Positions 28,662 through 36,761 of a stretch of 59,368 nucleotides of DNA are shown piece by piece. How positions within the stretch are numbered: position 1 is the first letter of the stretch; every line of letters starts with the position of its first letter. The translations under genes were made by a program, and so were the position numbers. The notes beneath the pieces are model-generated. The model was not told the DNA's origin. It ran no database searches and saw only the letters and a program-made list of their open reading frames with translations. This DNA comes from Hydrogenophaga sp. (GTDB taxonomy: Bacteria; Pseudomonadota; Gammaproteobacteria; Burkholderiales; Burkholderiaceae_C), in NCBI GenBank assembly GCA_011391595.1, contig JAABQG010000017.1, forward strand, positions 1 to 59,368, read 5' to 3'.

Positions 28662-29393
28662 TCACTTCGCCCCGGCGGCTTCCAGCATCTTCACCATGTC
28701 CTTGTAGCCTCTGGCGCGCGCCAGCTGTAGCGGTGTCTGCCCCTGCCGGTCGCTCAGTTTCAGACTGGCACCCGCGTCGATCAGGGCCTTGAGCGTGGAC
28801 TGATGGCGCGGTCCGCCGTCGCCCAGCACGATGGCCTCGATCACGGCGGTCCAGTGCAGGTTGTTGACATGGTCCAGCGGGGCGCCGGCGGCGATGAGCT
28901 GGCGCACGACGCCTTCGTGACCCAGGTGCGCCGCGGCAATCAGCGCGGTGCCGTCGTAGCGGCTGGTCACTTGCTTCGCGCTGGCCCCCAGCGACAGCAG
29001 CACCCGCAGGCTTTCCTCATCGTCGGCCACCGAGGCAATCGTGACCCCGTCGTAGCGGTCGTTCTCCAGCAGGTTGACGTCGGCGCCTGCCTTGACCAGC
29101 GCGCGGATGGCCCCGCGCTGCCTGGCGAACGTGGCCACGTGTAGCGGCGTGCGGCCCTGGGGGTCGCGTGCGTTCAGGTTGGCGCTGGCGGCAGCGAGCT
29201 TTTCGATCTTTGGCACGTCGCCCCGCCAGGCCGCTGCATGCAGGCCCTGGTACTGGGCGGCTTCGGCGGGGCTGGGCGGGGCTTGGGCCAGCGCCGGCAG
29301 TGCGCCAAACACGTTGATGGCGCAGAAGACCGTAGCGAGCGCGAGGCGCCGGATTGAACGATTGATGCACTTCCGGTCCATTTGCGGCTCCAT
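28662..29393 (-). CDS. Exported ankyrin-repeat protein
   Basis: A protein of about 243 residues with a signal peptide (ALATVFCAINVFGALPALAQA) and five to six ankyrin repeats. Clear ones are QGLHAAAWRGDVPKIEKLAA, GRTPLHVATFARQRGAIRAL, DGTALIAAAHLGHEGVVRQL and GQTPLQLARARGYKDMVKML. An in-frame ATG at 29381 (MDRKC) is an alternative start. It probably acts in the periplasm through protein binding. It lies downstream of the GlcG/HbpS-like gene on the same strand, 15 bases away, and the two are probably one operon. Confidence 0.88.
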   Translation of the reverse strand: MEPQMDRKCINRSIRRLALATVFCAINVFGALPALAQAPPSPAEAAQYQGLHAAAWRGDVPKIEKLAAASANLNARDPQGRTPLHVATFARQRGAIRALVKAGADVNLLENDRYDGVTIASVADDEESLRVLLSLGASAKQVTSRYDGTALIAAAHLGHEGVVRQLIAAGAPLDHVNNLHWTAVIEAIVLGDGGPRHQSTLKALIDAGASLKLSDRQGQTPLQLARARGYKDMVKMLEAAGAK

Positions 29394-29408
29394 GTGCGGC
29401 TTGGTGGC

Positions 29409-29900
29409 TTACTTCAGCAGGTCCTTGACCTTGTCCAGCGCGTCCATGGCGCATTTCTCGTCCAGATGGCCGCCCGGCGCGCCGCCGACGCCGACCGCGC
29501 CGATGACTTCGTTGCCGACCTTGACCGGAACGCCGCCGCCCAGGACCAGGAAGCCGGGGATGTTGACAAGTGTTGCCGCGCCCGGGTTCTTCTGCACGTT
29601 CTCCAGCATGGCGCTGGTGGTGTTCTTGGCGGACGCCGAGGTGAAGGCCTTGCCTTGCGCGGCGCCCACGGTGTGCGGGCCGGCGTTGTCGGCGCGTTGC
29701 AGGGCGCGCAGCGTGCCGGCGCGGTCCACCACGGCGGCGGTGACGTTGTAGCCCGCTGCGGTGCAGGAGGCCACTGTGGCGGCGGCGATCTGGTTGGCCA
29801 GTTCGAGCGACATGTTCTTCTCGGTGCGGACAGCCTGCGCGCTGGCGACCGTGGCGATCAGCGACAGGGCAAGGGCAGAGGCGTGAAACAGCTTGTTCAT
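29409..29900 (-). CDS. Exported GlcG/HbpS-family (heme-binding-like) protein
   Basis: A 163-residue protein: signal peptide MNKLFHASALALSLIATVAS, then the HbpS/GlcG alpha-beta domain with ASCTAAGYNVTAAVVDRAGT, AQGKAFTSASAKNTTSAML and GGGVPVKVGNEVIGAVGVGG. Relatives bind heme or degradation products, or have no known role. The start at 29900 follows a strong GGAGAACC site. Its upstream region carries a perfect 26-base palindrome, and the adjacent gene upstream encodes a FixJ-type response regulator, so regulated expression is likely. Confidence 0.9.
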   Translation of the reverse strand: MNKLFHASALALSLIATVASAQAVRTEKNMSLELANQIAAATVASCTAAGYNVTAAVVDRAGTLRALQRADNAGPHTVGAAQGKAFTSASAKNTTSAMLENVQKNPGAATLVNIPGFLVLGGGVPVKVGNEVIGAVGVGGAPGGHLDEKCAMDALDKVKDLLK

Positions 29901-29990
29901 GGGGGTTCTCCTGGAGGTCAAACGGTTCGATCAACCGTGGGAGAACTTTAGAAAACCTGAGGCGGCTTGCCTATTCGTACGGTTACGCGC

Positions 29991-30016
29991 CACGCTCCGT
30001 AGAACTACGGAGCGTG
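29991..30016 (-). promoter_or_regulatory. Perfect 26-base palindrome, candidate response-regulator operator
   Basis: CACGCTCCGTAG, an AA spacer, then CTACGGAGCGTG: 12-base arms without mismatch. It lies about 90-115 bases upstream of the GlcG/HbpS-like start and 35 bases after the response-regulator stop. There is no T-run on either side, so a transcription-factor site fits better than a terminator. Confidence 0.6.
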
Positions 30017-30050
30017 AAATCCCCGCCGGCCGTTTCGCCGCGCCGGTGGG

Positions 30051-30827
30051 TCAGGCGCCCTCGACCAGCGCGGCGTAGTGGCGGATCAGCTGCGCCAGCG
30101 ACTCGGCCTGCAGCTTGGCGAAGAGGTTGGCGCGGTGTGTTTCCACGGTGCGTGGCGACACACTCAGCGCACGGCCGATCTCCTTGTTGGTCAGGCCCGC
30201 CACGATCAGCCCCAGCACCTCGCGTTCGCGCTCGGACAACTGCGCGTAACGTTCCCGTGCATGCTGGTCAGCCTGGTGCCGCTCGCGCGACTTCACATGC
30301 TGGCGCACCGCGTGTTGCAGGGCTTCGAGAAGTTGCTCGTCATTCACCGGCTTTTCCAGAAACTCCGCCGCGCCCGACTTGAAGGCGCGCCGGCACATTT
30401 CCACGGTGCCGTGGCCGGTGAGCAGGATGACCGGCTGGTCCACGCCCTGGGCCACCAGGTCGTCGAGCACGGTCAGGCCGCTGATGCCAGGCATGCGCAC
30501 GTCGAGCACGATGGCGCCGATGCCGTGCCGGTCGAAGCCCTTGATGAACGCCAGCGGATCGGCCCAGGCCTGCACCCGCAGGCCCACGGTACCGATCAGC
30601 AGCGCCAGGCTGTCGCGGACGGCCGCGTCGTCGTCGATCAGGTGAATCAGCGGCGACAATGATGCCCCCACGCTTGCCACTGCGTTTGCGGCGCTGCCCC
30701 CCGAGGGGGCTGGCCTTGCTTGGGGCGGCCCGGCGCTGCGGCCTTCTGCCTCCGCGTTTGCCGCCGCATGACCGGCGCCAACGTATGAACCTTGGCTCTC
30801 CCTGCGGGGTGGATTGGCTGCGCTCAT
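30051..30827 (-). CDS. FixJ/NarL-type response regulator with repeat-derived N-terminal leader
   Basis: A 258-residue regulator. The receiver domain (PLIHLIDDDAAVRDSLALLI, phospho-Asp in IVLDVRMPG, later LLTGHGTVEMCRRAF and the conserved Lys in EFLEKPV) is followed by a LuxR-type helix-turn-helix (LSEREREVLGLIVAGLTNKE, VSPRTVETHRANLF). The start at 30827 overlaps the kinase stop by four bases, so the pair is coupled. Residues about 29-55 (AGPPQARPAPSGGSA then SVGA) are encoded by a Family B repeat lying between the start and the receiver domain, so the protein carries an unusual leader of about 58 residues. The palindrome at 29991-30016 is a possible target. Confidence 0.92.
   Translation of the reverse strand: MSAANPPRRESQGSYVGAGHAAANAEAEGRSAGPPQARPAPSGGSAANAVASVGASLSPLIHLIDDDAAVRDSLALLIGTVGLRVQAWADPLAFIKGFDRHGIGAIVLDVRMPGISGLTVLDDLVAQGVDQPVILLTGHGTVEMCRRAFKSGAAEFLEKPVNDEQLLEALQHAVRQHVKSRERHQADQHARERYAQLSEREREVLGLIVAGLTNKEIGRALSVSPRTVETHRANLFAKLQAESLAQLIRHYAALVEGA
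30663..30742 (+). repeat. Family B repeat translated in the FixJ-type regulator
   Basis: CCCCCACGCTTGCCACTGCG, then GCTGCCCCCCGAGGGGGC and TTGCTTGGGGCGGCCCGGCG. Antisense to the gene and read in the same frame as in PaaC and UvrA. Confidence 0.92.
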
Positions 30828-32293
30828 GGGCCTGTTTTCGAGAGGGGAAGGGTGAGCAGGAAAACCGCGCCGTGTGGCTCGTTGCGCGCCACCGCCAGAG
30901 CGCCGCCCATGTTCGTGGCCAGGCTTTCGCACAAGCTCAGGCCCAGACCCAGGCCGCCTGCGCGCGTGGAAAAGAAGGGCTCGAAGATGCGGGGCATCAC
31001 CTCGGGTGGGATGCCGGGCCCGGTGTCGGCCACGTCCAGTTGGCCCCTTGCGTCGTGGGCGCTGACCGCCAGCGTCAGACGCCGCTGGCCGGGAGGGGCT
31101 TTTTCCAGCGCCTGCAGCGCGTTCATCAGCAGGTTGTGGACGATCTGGTCGAGCGCCACGGGCTCCGCCCGCACCGTGACGCCCTCCGTGGCATGAACCA
31201 CCGCCGTCACACCGCGCCGCTGGCATTCAGGCTCCAGCAGGTACAGGGCGCGACGGACCGCCTCAGCCAGGTTCACGGCCTGCGTCTGCCCCGCCAGGTC
31301 GGGCCGCTCCACCACGCGGCGCAGACGCCCCACCACGTCCGAAGCCCGGCGCGCCTGCTCCACCGCCTGTGCCATGGCGCCGCGCGCGGTTGCCAGCTCA
31401 GGCGGATCCTCGTCCAGCAACCGCCGCGCCGCCTGGGTGTTGGCCATCACTGCGGTCAACGGCTGGTTCAGCTCGTGCGCCATGCCGGCCGCAAGCTCGC
31501 CCAGCGTGTTCAGCCGAGCCACCTGTCCCAGGCGCAGCAACTCCTCGGCACGGCTGCGGGCCGCGCGCTGGCGCAGGCCGTGGCGCAGACTGGCCAACAC
31601 CGCGGCCACGAACAGGGCCCACAGCATGATTCGGCCCCAGGGCAAGGCTTTCCAGCCCACCATCTGCGTCACCACCACGTCGAAGGGCTGGCTGTCGGCG
31701 GCCAGGTGCTTGTGAAACTCGAAGCGCCAGCCACCGCTGGCGGGCTGACCCGGCTGCAGGACGAAGCTCTGGCCCGCCTGCTCCAGCGCCACGCGTACCG
31801 GGCTGGTCGCTGGCGGCAGGGGCCACTCGGCCCAGGGCACCATGGCGCGCAGGTCGATCGTGAGGGCGTAGCTTGCGGGCAGCGCGGCCAGCAGAAGCTG
31901 GTAACGGCCAGCGGCGAAGTCCACGGTTCCCAGCACCGCCCGCTTTTGGGTGCGCGAGGCGATTTCAGCCGCCGCCAGAACCGGATCGGTCCAGCCGGCC
32001 CCGCGGTCGCGTCGCTGCACCGAGAGAATTTGTGGGTACAACGCGGGCAGGCGCTGTTCCGGGGCGGCGTCCGCGGGGCCATCGGGGCCGGTCTGCAGCA
32101 GCGCCAAAGTGGCCAGGATCGCGTCGTGCTGCACCACGCGCTGGCTCAGCAGCCGGTGCATGATGCGCGCGTTGGTGTCGAACCCATCCCTCAGGTCGGT
32201 CAGTTCCAGGCGGCCGAGAGCGGCGGCACCGGCCAGGGTGACCACCACCCAGGCCAGAACCCATCCGCGCATTGGTTTCCACGAGAGCCACAT
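30824..32293 (-). CDS. Membrane sensor histidine kinase
   Basis: A 489-residue kinase with a membrane segment at residues 10-26, a periplasmic sensing domain of about 190 residues, and a second membrane segment (IMLWALFVAAVLASLRH, about 225-241). The HisKA box GELAAGMAHELNQPLTAVMA and the ATPase domain follow, with NLLMNALQAL (N box), DTGPGIPPEVMPRIFEPFFS and GLGLGLSLCESLA. The architecture resembles DctB/FixL-type kinases. It partners the FixJ-type regulator, whose start overlaps its stop. The signal is unknown. Confidence 0.94.
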   Translation of the reverse strand: MWLSWKPMRGWVLAWVVVTLAGAAALGRLELTDLRDGFDTNARIMHRLLSQRVVQHDAILATLALLQTGPDGPADAAPEQRLPALYPQILSVQRRDRGAGWTDPVLAAAEIASRTQKRAVLGTVDFAAGRYQLLLAALPASYALTIDLRAMVPWAEWPLPPATSPVRVALEQAGQSFVLQPGQPASGGWRFEFHKHLAADSQPFDVVVTQMVGWKALPWGRIMLWALFVAAVLASLRHGLRQRAARSRAEELLRLGQVARLNTLGELAAGMAHELNQPLTAVMANTQAARRLLDEDPPELATARGAMAQAVEQARRASDVVGRLRRVVERPDLAGQTQAVNLAEAVRRALYLLEPECQRRGVTAVVHATEGVTVRAEPVALDQIVHNLLMNALQALEKAPPGQRRLTLAVSAHDARGQLDVADTGPGIPPEVMPRIFEPFFSTRAGGLGLGLSLCESLATNMGGALAVARNEPHGAVFLLTLPLSKTGP

Positions 32294-32343
32294 CGGCCGG
32301 ATTCTGGCACGGCCCGTTGCCGGGGCTGCGCGACAATAGCGCC

Positions 32344-33273
32344 ATGACCCCCGCCACCGCCCGCCTGCTGACCCCCCGGCGCCTGCTCATGGCCTCCGTG
32401 GTGGTGGCCATCATCACCATCACGCTCAAGACCCTGGCCTGGTACGTGACCGATTCGGTCGGCCTGCTGTCGGACGCGATGGAGTCCTTCGTCAACCTGG
32501 CCAGCGCGATCTTCGGGCTGGTGATGGTGACGATCGCGGCGCGCCCCGCCGACGAGGATCATCCCTACGGCCATCACAAGGCCGAGTACTTTTCGTCCGG
32601 CTTCGAAGGCGCGCTGATCATCGCGGCGGCGGCAGGGATCATCTGGGCGGCCGGGCACCGGCTGTTCGACCCGCGGCCGATCGAGCAGGTCGGCTGGGGC
32701 CTGGCGCTGTCGGTGGCCAGCTCGGGCCTCAACGGACTGCTGGCCTGGGTGATGTTTCGCGCGGCGAAGGAGCACCGGTCCATTGCGCTGGAGGCCGACG
32801 CGAAGCACCTGGTGACCGATGTCTGGACCTCGGCGGGTGTGGTCGTGGGCATTGCGCTGGTGTATTTCACCGGCTGGCTCTGGCTGGACCCGGTGGTCGC
32901 CATCGGGGTCGCCCTGAACATCTTGCGGGAAGGATTCCACCTGATGTGGCGCTCGTCCCAGGGCCTGATGGACGAGGCGGTCGAGGCCGACGTGATGGTC
33001 ACGATCCAGCGGACGCTGGACGAGTTCGCCTCCGCCCGCGGCGAGACGCAGATCATCCGCTTCGACCACGTCACCACGCGCAAGGCCGGCCAGCGCCGTT
33101 TTGTCGACATGCACATGCACATGCCGGCGGGCTGGTCGCTCGGGCGCGCGGCAGCCGTTCGAACCAGTGTGGAGCAGGCGCTGATGAGCGCCGTGCCGGG
33201 TCTGCGCGCCAGCATCCAGCTGCTGCCCAGCGACGTGGAGGCGCACTTCGACGACCCGAGGGATTTGATATGA
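32344..33273 (+). CDS. Cation diffusion facilitator family transporter
   Basis: A 309-residue inner-membrane metal exporter. Transmembrane helices include SVVVAIITITLKTLAWYVTD; the metal-site motif LLSDAMESFVNLASA gives the D-x-x-x-S/N type, and HPYGHHKAEYFS follows. The second conserved site is in DAKHLVTDVWTSAGVV (HxxxD). A C-terminal cytoplasmic ferredoxin-like domain contains HMHMPAGWSL. Such proteins export Zn, Fe, Mn, Co or Cd using protons; the metal is not resolved. The start at 32344 is divergent from the kinase gene. Confidence 0.93.
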   Translation: MTPATARLLTPRRLLMASVVVAIITITLKTLAWYVTDSVGLLSDAMESFVNLASAIFGLVMVTIAARPADEDHPYGHHKAEYFSSGFEGALIIAAAAGIIWAAGHRLFDPRPIEQVGWGLALSVASSGLNGLLAWVMFRAAKEHRSIALEADAKHLVTDVWTSAGVVVGIALVYFTGWLWLDPVVAIGVALNILREGFHLMWRSSQGLMDEAVEADVMVTIQRTLDEFASARGETQIIRFDHVTTRKAGQRRFVDMHMHMPAGWSLGRAAAVRTSVEQALMSAVPGLRASIQLLPSDVEAHFDDPRDLI

Positions 33274-33274
33274 C

Positions 33275-33351
33275 GCCCCCACGCTCATCACGTTGTGTAT
33301 CGCTGCCCCCCAATGGGGCCTCAGTGCCCTTCGGGCGGCCGGGCGGGCACT
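33275..33351 (+). repeat. Family B repeat, diverged copy before dtd
   Basis: CGCCCCCACGCTCATCACGT, then CGCTGCCCCCCAATGGGG and CTTCGGGCGGCCGGGCGG. It fills the entire spacer between the CDF transporter and dtd. Confidence 0.75.
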
Positions 33352-33353
33352 GA

Positions 33354-33809
33354 ATGATCTCCCTCCTGCAGCGCGTCAGCGAGGCGCGTGTGGTGGTGGA
33401 CGGCGTGGTGACGGGCGAGATCGGCCCCGGCCTGCTGGTGCTGGTCTGCGCCGAGCGCGGCGATACGGAGGCGCAGGCCGACAAACTGCTGGCGAAGATC
33501 CTGAAACTGCGCATCTTCAGCGACGAGGCCGGCAAGATGAACCGCAGCGTGCAGGATCTGGACGGGCAGGGGGCCTGCGGCGGACTGCTGATCGTCAGCC
33601 AGTTCACGCTGGCGGCCGACACCACCGGCGGCAACCGCCCGAGCTTCACCCAGGCGGCACCGCACGACGAGGGGCAACGGCTCTACGACTACTTCGTGGG
33701 CCAGGCCCGGCTCGCGCATCCGGTCGTGCAGACCGGCCGGTTCGCCGCCGACATGAAGGTGCAACTCATCAACGACGGGCCGGTGACGATTCCGCTGCAG
33801 GTGAATTGA
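33354..33809 (+). CDS. dtd: D-aminoacyl-tRNA deacylase
   Basis: A 151-residue editing enzyme that removes D-amino acids from tRNA. It begins [17 protein letters not shown] (usual MxxLLQRVxxAxV). The two catalytic motifs are present: [13 protein letters not shown] (SQxTL) and the proline motif [10 protein letters not shown] (NxGPxT-like position). Length is normal. The start follows a dispersed repeat directly, so its ribosome site may come from the repeat's end. Confidence 0.96.
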   Translation: MISLLQRVSEARVVVDGVVTGEIGPGLLVLVCAERGDTEAQADKLLAKILKLRIFSDEAGKMNRSVQDLDGQGACGGLLIVSQFTLAADTTGGNRPSFTQAAPHDEGQRLYDYFVGQARLAHPVVQTGRFAADMKVQLINDGPVTIPLQVN

Positions 33810-34165
33810 AGCGTCGAAGCGCCGGGTTCAGCCTCCGGTAACTCTCAATTCAATAGCTTAAAACGACCATTCCACGCTGGAATAGCGCACGAAAACTTCA
33901 ATTTTTTTCTTCAAAAGGGCGGCACTGCCGTCGCGGGAGCGACGCAGCCAGTGCTTTGACACCTTTGCCCTGGATGCTTCGAGCCGGCGGGTATCTCGCC
34001 ATTGTGGGTCAGCCGACGGACGTCATGGACGACTGGCCCGGCAGTGTCTGATTGTCGGGGCGGTCATGGGTGTTCTAGCACCCCCACCCCGTACCGTCCT
34101 TGTCATTTTGTGGTCAAATTTTTTTCCGTTACTCCTGAAAAATCCTCTCAACTTGATTTTTGAAA
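33810..34165. other. Intergenic region with a Family A repeat and an AT-rich promoter zone
   Basis: A 356-base gap. It holds a Family A repeat at 33843-33906, then unremarkable DNA to about 34060, and an AT-rich stretch at 34100-34165 (TTGTCA at 34100-34105, poly-T at 34119-34125) that probably contains the promoter of the next gene. I see no gene in it. Confidence 0.5.
33843..33906 (+). repeat. Family A palindromic repeat, intergenic (copy A5)
   Basis: AATAGCTTAAAACGACCATT, then CCACGCTGGAATAG and AAAACTTCAATTTTT. The family reading frame is closed here by a TAA, so this copy could not be translated. Confidence 0.85.
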
Positions 34166-35170
34166 ATGTCAATCATGAAACTTTTTTTCTCCAGCCTGTT
34201 GGCTTTTGTCTTGAGCGGCTGCGCTGGCACGCAGATGGCCAACCCGACGGTGTCCATCCTGGTCGATCTTGATCCAGCCAGCGTGGACCGCACCGTGATT
34301 ATTGAAAGCATCACGGCGGACCGCGCTGGCGTCCTGTACGCGCCTGACCGGGTCACAGGCAACATCCTGCGCGTTGAACCGAATTTTCCCAAGCCGGTGG
34401 TGGTGGGAAAAATCGAATCGCGCATGGTTGATGGCAAGAAAGTCGACGCCTCGCCTTCAGGTATCTTGTTCGACGCCAAGGGTGATTTGTACGTTGCGAT
34501 CGGCCCATTCAGTGAAATCGTCCGCATCAAGGCCGCAGACCTGAATCCGGCCAAGCCAGGCGTTGCGCAAACCTTTGCAACCGGCGTGACTGGCGCCAAC
34601 GGCATCGCTTTTGACAAGCAGGGCAATCTCTTTGTGTCCGGCGGCGCAAGTGGCATCGTGTACCGCATCGGCTCAAGCGGCGGTGCGGCTCAGGTTGCAG
34701 CACAAATCGACAAAAATGTGCGCACCCTGCCTGATGGTAAAACTCAGCAAGCCATTGTGGCCAATGGTCTGGAATTTGACGCGGCAGGTGTCTTGCACGT
34801 GGCCGACACATCCCGCGGTGCGGTATGGAAAGTTGTGATGGGTGCGGACGGCAAAGGCGGTAAACCCGTTCTGCTGGCGCAGAGCCCTTTGCTTGAGGGC
34901 GCGGACGGCATGGCTTTTGATGCCAGCGGCAATGTATGGGTGGCGGCGAACGAATTGAACGCCATCGTTTCCGTATCACCCACAGGCGTGGTCAAGACGA
35001 TTGCCAAAAACGGCAGTCAGGGGCCCCTGGAATTCCCCGCAGCACTCGTGTTTGCGGGCAAGCGTGCCTATGTCGCCAATTTTGACGTGCCACGGCGCGA
35101 CAACATGGATGCCAACGGCACAACCGCCAAGGATGGCGTTGGCGCTTCCATTGCGCAGATTGCACCCTAG
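34166..35170 (+). CDS. Lipoprotein with SMP-30/NHL-like beta-propeller
   Basis: A 334-residue lipoprotein. The signal peptide MKLFFSSLLAFVLSGC ends in a lipobox (LSGC). The rest shows propeller-like repeats: SPSGILFDAKGDLYVAIG, ANGIAFDKQGNLFVSGGASG, ANGLEFDAAGVLHVADTSRG and ADGMAFDASGNVWVAANELN. It resembles gluconolactonase/SMP-30 proteins, but the catalytic metal site cannot be confirmed. Starts at 34166 and 34175 are both possible, with a TTG at 34160; no strong ribosome site distinguishes them. Base composition is visibly less GC-rich than the neighbours, and the upstream DNA is AT-rich, suggesting later acquisition. Confidence 0.82.
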   Translation: MSIMKLFFSSLLAFVLSGCAGTQMANPTVSILVDLDPASVDRTVIIESITADRAGVLYAPDRVTGNILRVEPNFPKPVVVGKIESRMVDGKKVDASPSGILFDAKGDLYVAIGPFSEIVRIKAADLNPAKPGVAQTFATGVTGANGIAFDKQGNLFVSGGASGIVYRIGSSGGAAQVAAQIDKNVRTLPDGKTQQAIVANGLEFDAAGVLHVADTSRGAVWKVVMGADGKGGKPVLLAQSPLLEGADGMAFDASGNVWVAANELNAIVSVSPTGVVKTIAKNGSQGPLEFPAALVFAGKRAYVANFDVPRRDNMDANGTTAKDGVGASIAQIAP

Positions 35171-35268
35171 CCGTCTTTTCCAGCGGGCCAGGCCCGCTGT
35201 GACGACCGGACAAATGACTGCTTTGAGACCTGTTCCAGCAGAGGCCGGGGTGACGGTCCCTCTTGGGC

Positions 35269-35724
35269 TCACAAATAGGGATTTGGCAGCCCTAGCCCGG
35301 CCAGAATCTCGACCTCGTAGGCCTCCATCGCCTCGGCATCGGCCTTGCGGGTCTCGTGTTCCCACCCCTGCGCGTGCAGCGTGCCGTGCACCAGCAGGTG
35401 CGCGTAGTGCGCCTGCAGCGTCTTGCCCTGCTCGCGGGCTTCCCGTTCGACCACCGGGGCGCACAGCACCAGGTCGGCGGTGACGATGGGTTGCTGCGTG
35501 TAGTCGAAGGTCAGCACGTTGGTGGCGTAATCTTTTTGGCGGTAATCGCGGTTCAGCGCGCGGCCTTCTTCCGCATCGACGATGCGCACGGTGATCTCGG
35601 CGTCAGAGGCCAGCCCGTGGCGGATCCATCGCGCGACCTTGTGACGGGGCAGGGCCGCGCGGTGCAGCGCCGCGTTGGCCAGTTCGCCGAACTGCAGCGA
35701 GAGTTGCAGGGTGTTCAGAGGCAT
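35269..35724 (-). CDS. ybeY: Endoribonuclease YbeY (rRNA maturation factor)
   Basis: A 151-residue zinc ribonuclease for 16S rRNA 3' end processing. The metal motif is complete: [16 protein letters not shown] (HGxLHxxGxxH). NVLTFDYTQ and [14 protein letters not shown] are the other family motifs. It lies downstream of the PhoH-like gene on the same strand, the conserved ybeZ-ybeY order. The stop lies in a short convergent gap with the lipoprotein gene. Confidence 0.96.
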   Translation of the reverse strand: MPLNTLQLSLQFGELANAALHRAALPRHKVARWIRHGLASDAEITVRIVDAEEGRALNRDYRQKDYATNVLTFDYTQQPIVTADLVLCAPVVEREAREQGKTLQAHYAHLLVHGTLHAQGWEHETRKADAEAMEAYEVEILAGLGLPNPYL

Positions 35725-35776
35725 TTTCGAGTCAATTCAGTCCATTCCCATCGTCGGATGGTCATTGTCTGCCATC
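35725..35776 (-). repeat. Family A repeat between phoH and ybeY (copy A6)
   Basis: Read on the minus strand: GTTGATGGCAGACAATGACC, then ATCCGACGATGGGAATGG and ACTGAATTGAC. It sits directly before the ybeY start. The family frame runs as LMADNDHPTMGMD and then stops. Confidence 0.8.
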
Positions 35777-35786
35777 AACAGGGGAG

Positions 35787-36749
35787 TCATTCGGTAGCCT
35801 TGCGCGATGCCGCCATGCGCCCGCGCATGTCATAGGCATCGACGATCCGCGCCACCAGCGGATGGCGCACCACGTCCACCGAGGTGAAGTGGCACATGGC
35901 GATGCCCTTGACGCGGCGCAGCACGCGTTCGGCGTCGATCAGGCCGCTGAGCTGGGTCTTGGGCAGGTCGATCTGGCTCACGTCGCCGGTCACCACGGCC
36001 TTGGCGCCAAAGCCGATGCGGGTCAGGAACATCTTCATCTGCTCGGGCGTGGTGTTCTGCGCCTCGTCCAGGATCACGAAGGCGTGGTTCAGCGTGCGCC
36101 CGCGCATGAAGCCCAGCGGGGCGATCTCCAGCGCGCCGCGCTCGAAAGCCTTGCTCACCTTGTCGAAACCCATCAGGTCGTACAGCGCGTCATACAAAGG
36201 ACGCAGGTAGGGGTCCACCTTCTGGTTCAGGTCGCCGGGCAGGTAGCCCAGGCGCTCGCCGGCCTCCACCGCTGGACGCGTCAGCACGATGCGCTGCACC
36301 GACGCGCGCTCCAGCGCGTCCACCGCGGCGGCCACGGCCAGATAGGTCTTGCCGGTGCCGGCCGGCCCGATGCCGAAGGTGATGTCGTGCGTGGCCATCG
36401 CTTCCAGGTAGGTGGCCTGGTTGGGGGTGCGCGCGCGCAGGTCGGCGCGGCGGGTCTGCAGCACCAGTCCGCCGTCCTCGCCCGCCGCCAGCGTGGCAGC
36501 ATCCCCCGCGAGCATCAGCTGGATCCGGTCGACCGGGATCGCGCGCTCGGCCATCTCGTAGAGCGCCTGCAGCACCTCCATGGCGCGCGTGGCCTTGGCC
36601 TTGGGGCCGTCCACCTTGAACTGCTCGTGGCGGTGCGCGACGGTCACCTGAAGGGCCGCCTCGATGGTGCGCAGGTTGGCGTCCATGGGGCCGCACAGGT
36701 TGCCCAGACGGGTGTTGTTATGGGGGGTGAAGGTGTGACGGACAATCAT
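35787..36749 (-). CDS. ybeZ: PhoH-like ATPase (YbeZ)
   Basis: A 320-residue P-loop ATPase of the PhoH family, often encoded with YbeY and linked to RNA metabolism. The Walker A is [19 protein letters not shown], Walker B is [19 protein letters not shown], and [20 protein letters not shown] and [11 protein letters not shown] are typical. The ATG at 36749 ([10 protein letters not shown]) is preferred; MDANLRT, about 21 codons later, is an alternative. It diverges from a sensor kinase gene only 12 bases away, so their promoters overlap each other's coding starts. Confidence 0.95.
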   Translation of the reverse strand: MIVRHTFTPHNNTRLGNLCGPMDANLRTIEAALQVTVAHRHEQFKVDGPKAKATRAMEVLQALYEMAERAIPVDRIQLMLAGDAATLAAGEDGGLVLQTRRADLRARTPNQATYLEAMATHDITFGIGPAGTGKTYLAVAAAVDALERASVQRIVLTRPAVEAGERLGYLPGDLNQKVDPYLRPLYDALYDLMGFDKVSKAFERGALEIAPLGFMRGRTLNHAFVILDEAQNTTPEQMKMFLTRIGFGAKAVVTGDVSQIDLPKTQLSGLIDAERVLRRVKGIAMCHFTSVDVVRHPLVARIVDAYDMRGRMAASRKATE

Positions 36750-36761
36750 GGCGTGAAGTGG

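Noticed and set aside
29991-30016. Reading the palindrome after the response-regulator gene as its terminator
   Set aside because: No T-tract follows the stem on the minus strand, and the loop is only two bases; an operator fits better.
30659-32347. Long plus-strand open frame opposite the sensor kinase
   Set aside because: The kinase on the minus strand has all expected motifs; the plus-strand product is a low-complexity antisense shadow.
35182-35198. Hairpin AGCGGGCC/GGCCCGCT after the lipoprotein gene as a terminator
   Set aside because: The stem is short and there is no T-run downstream of it; support is too weak for a feature.
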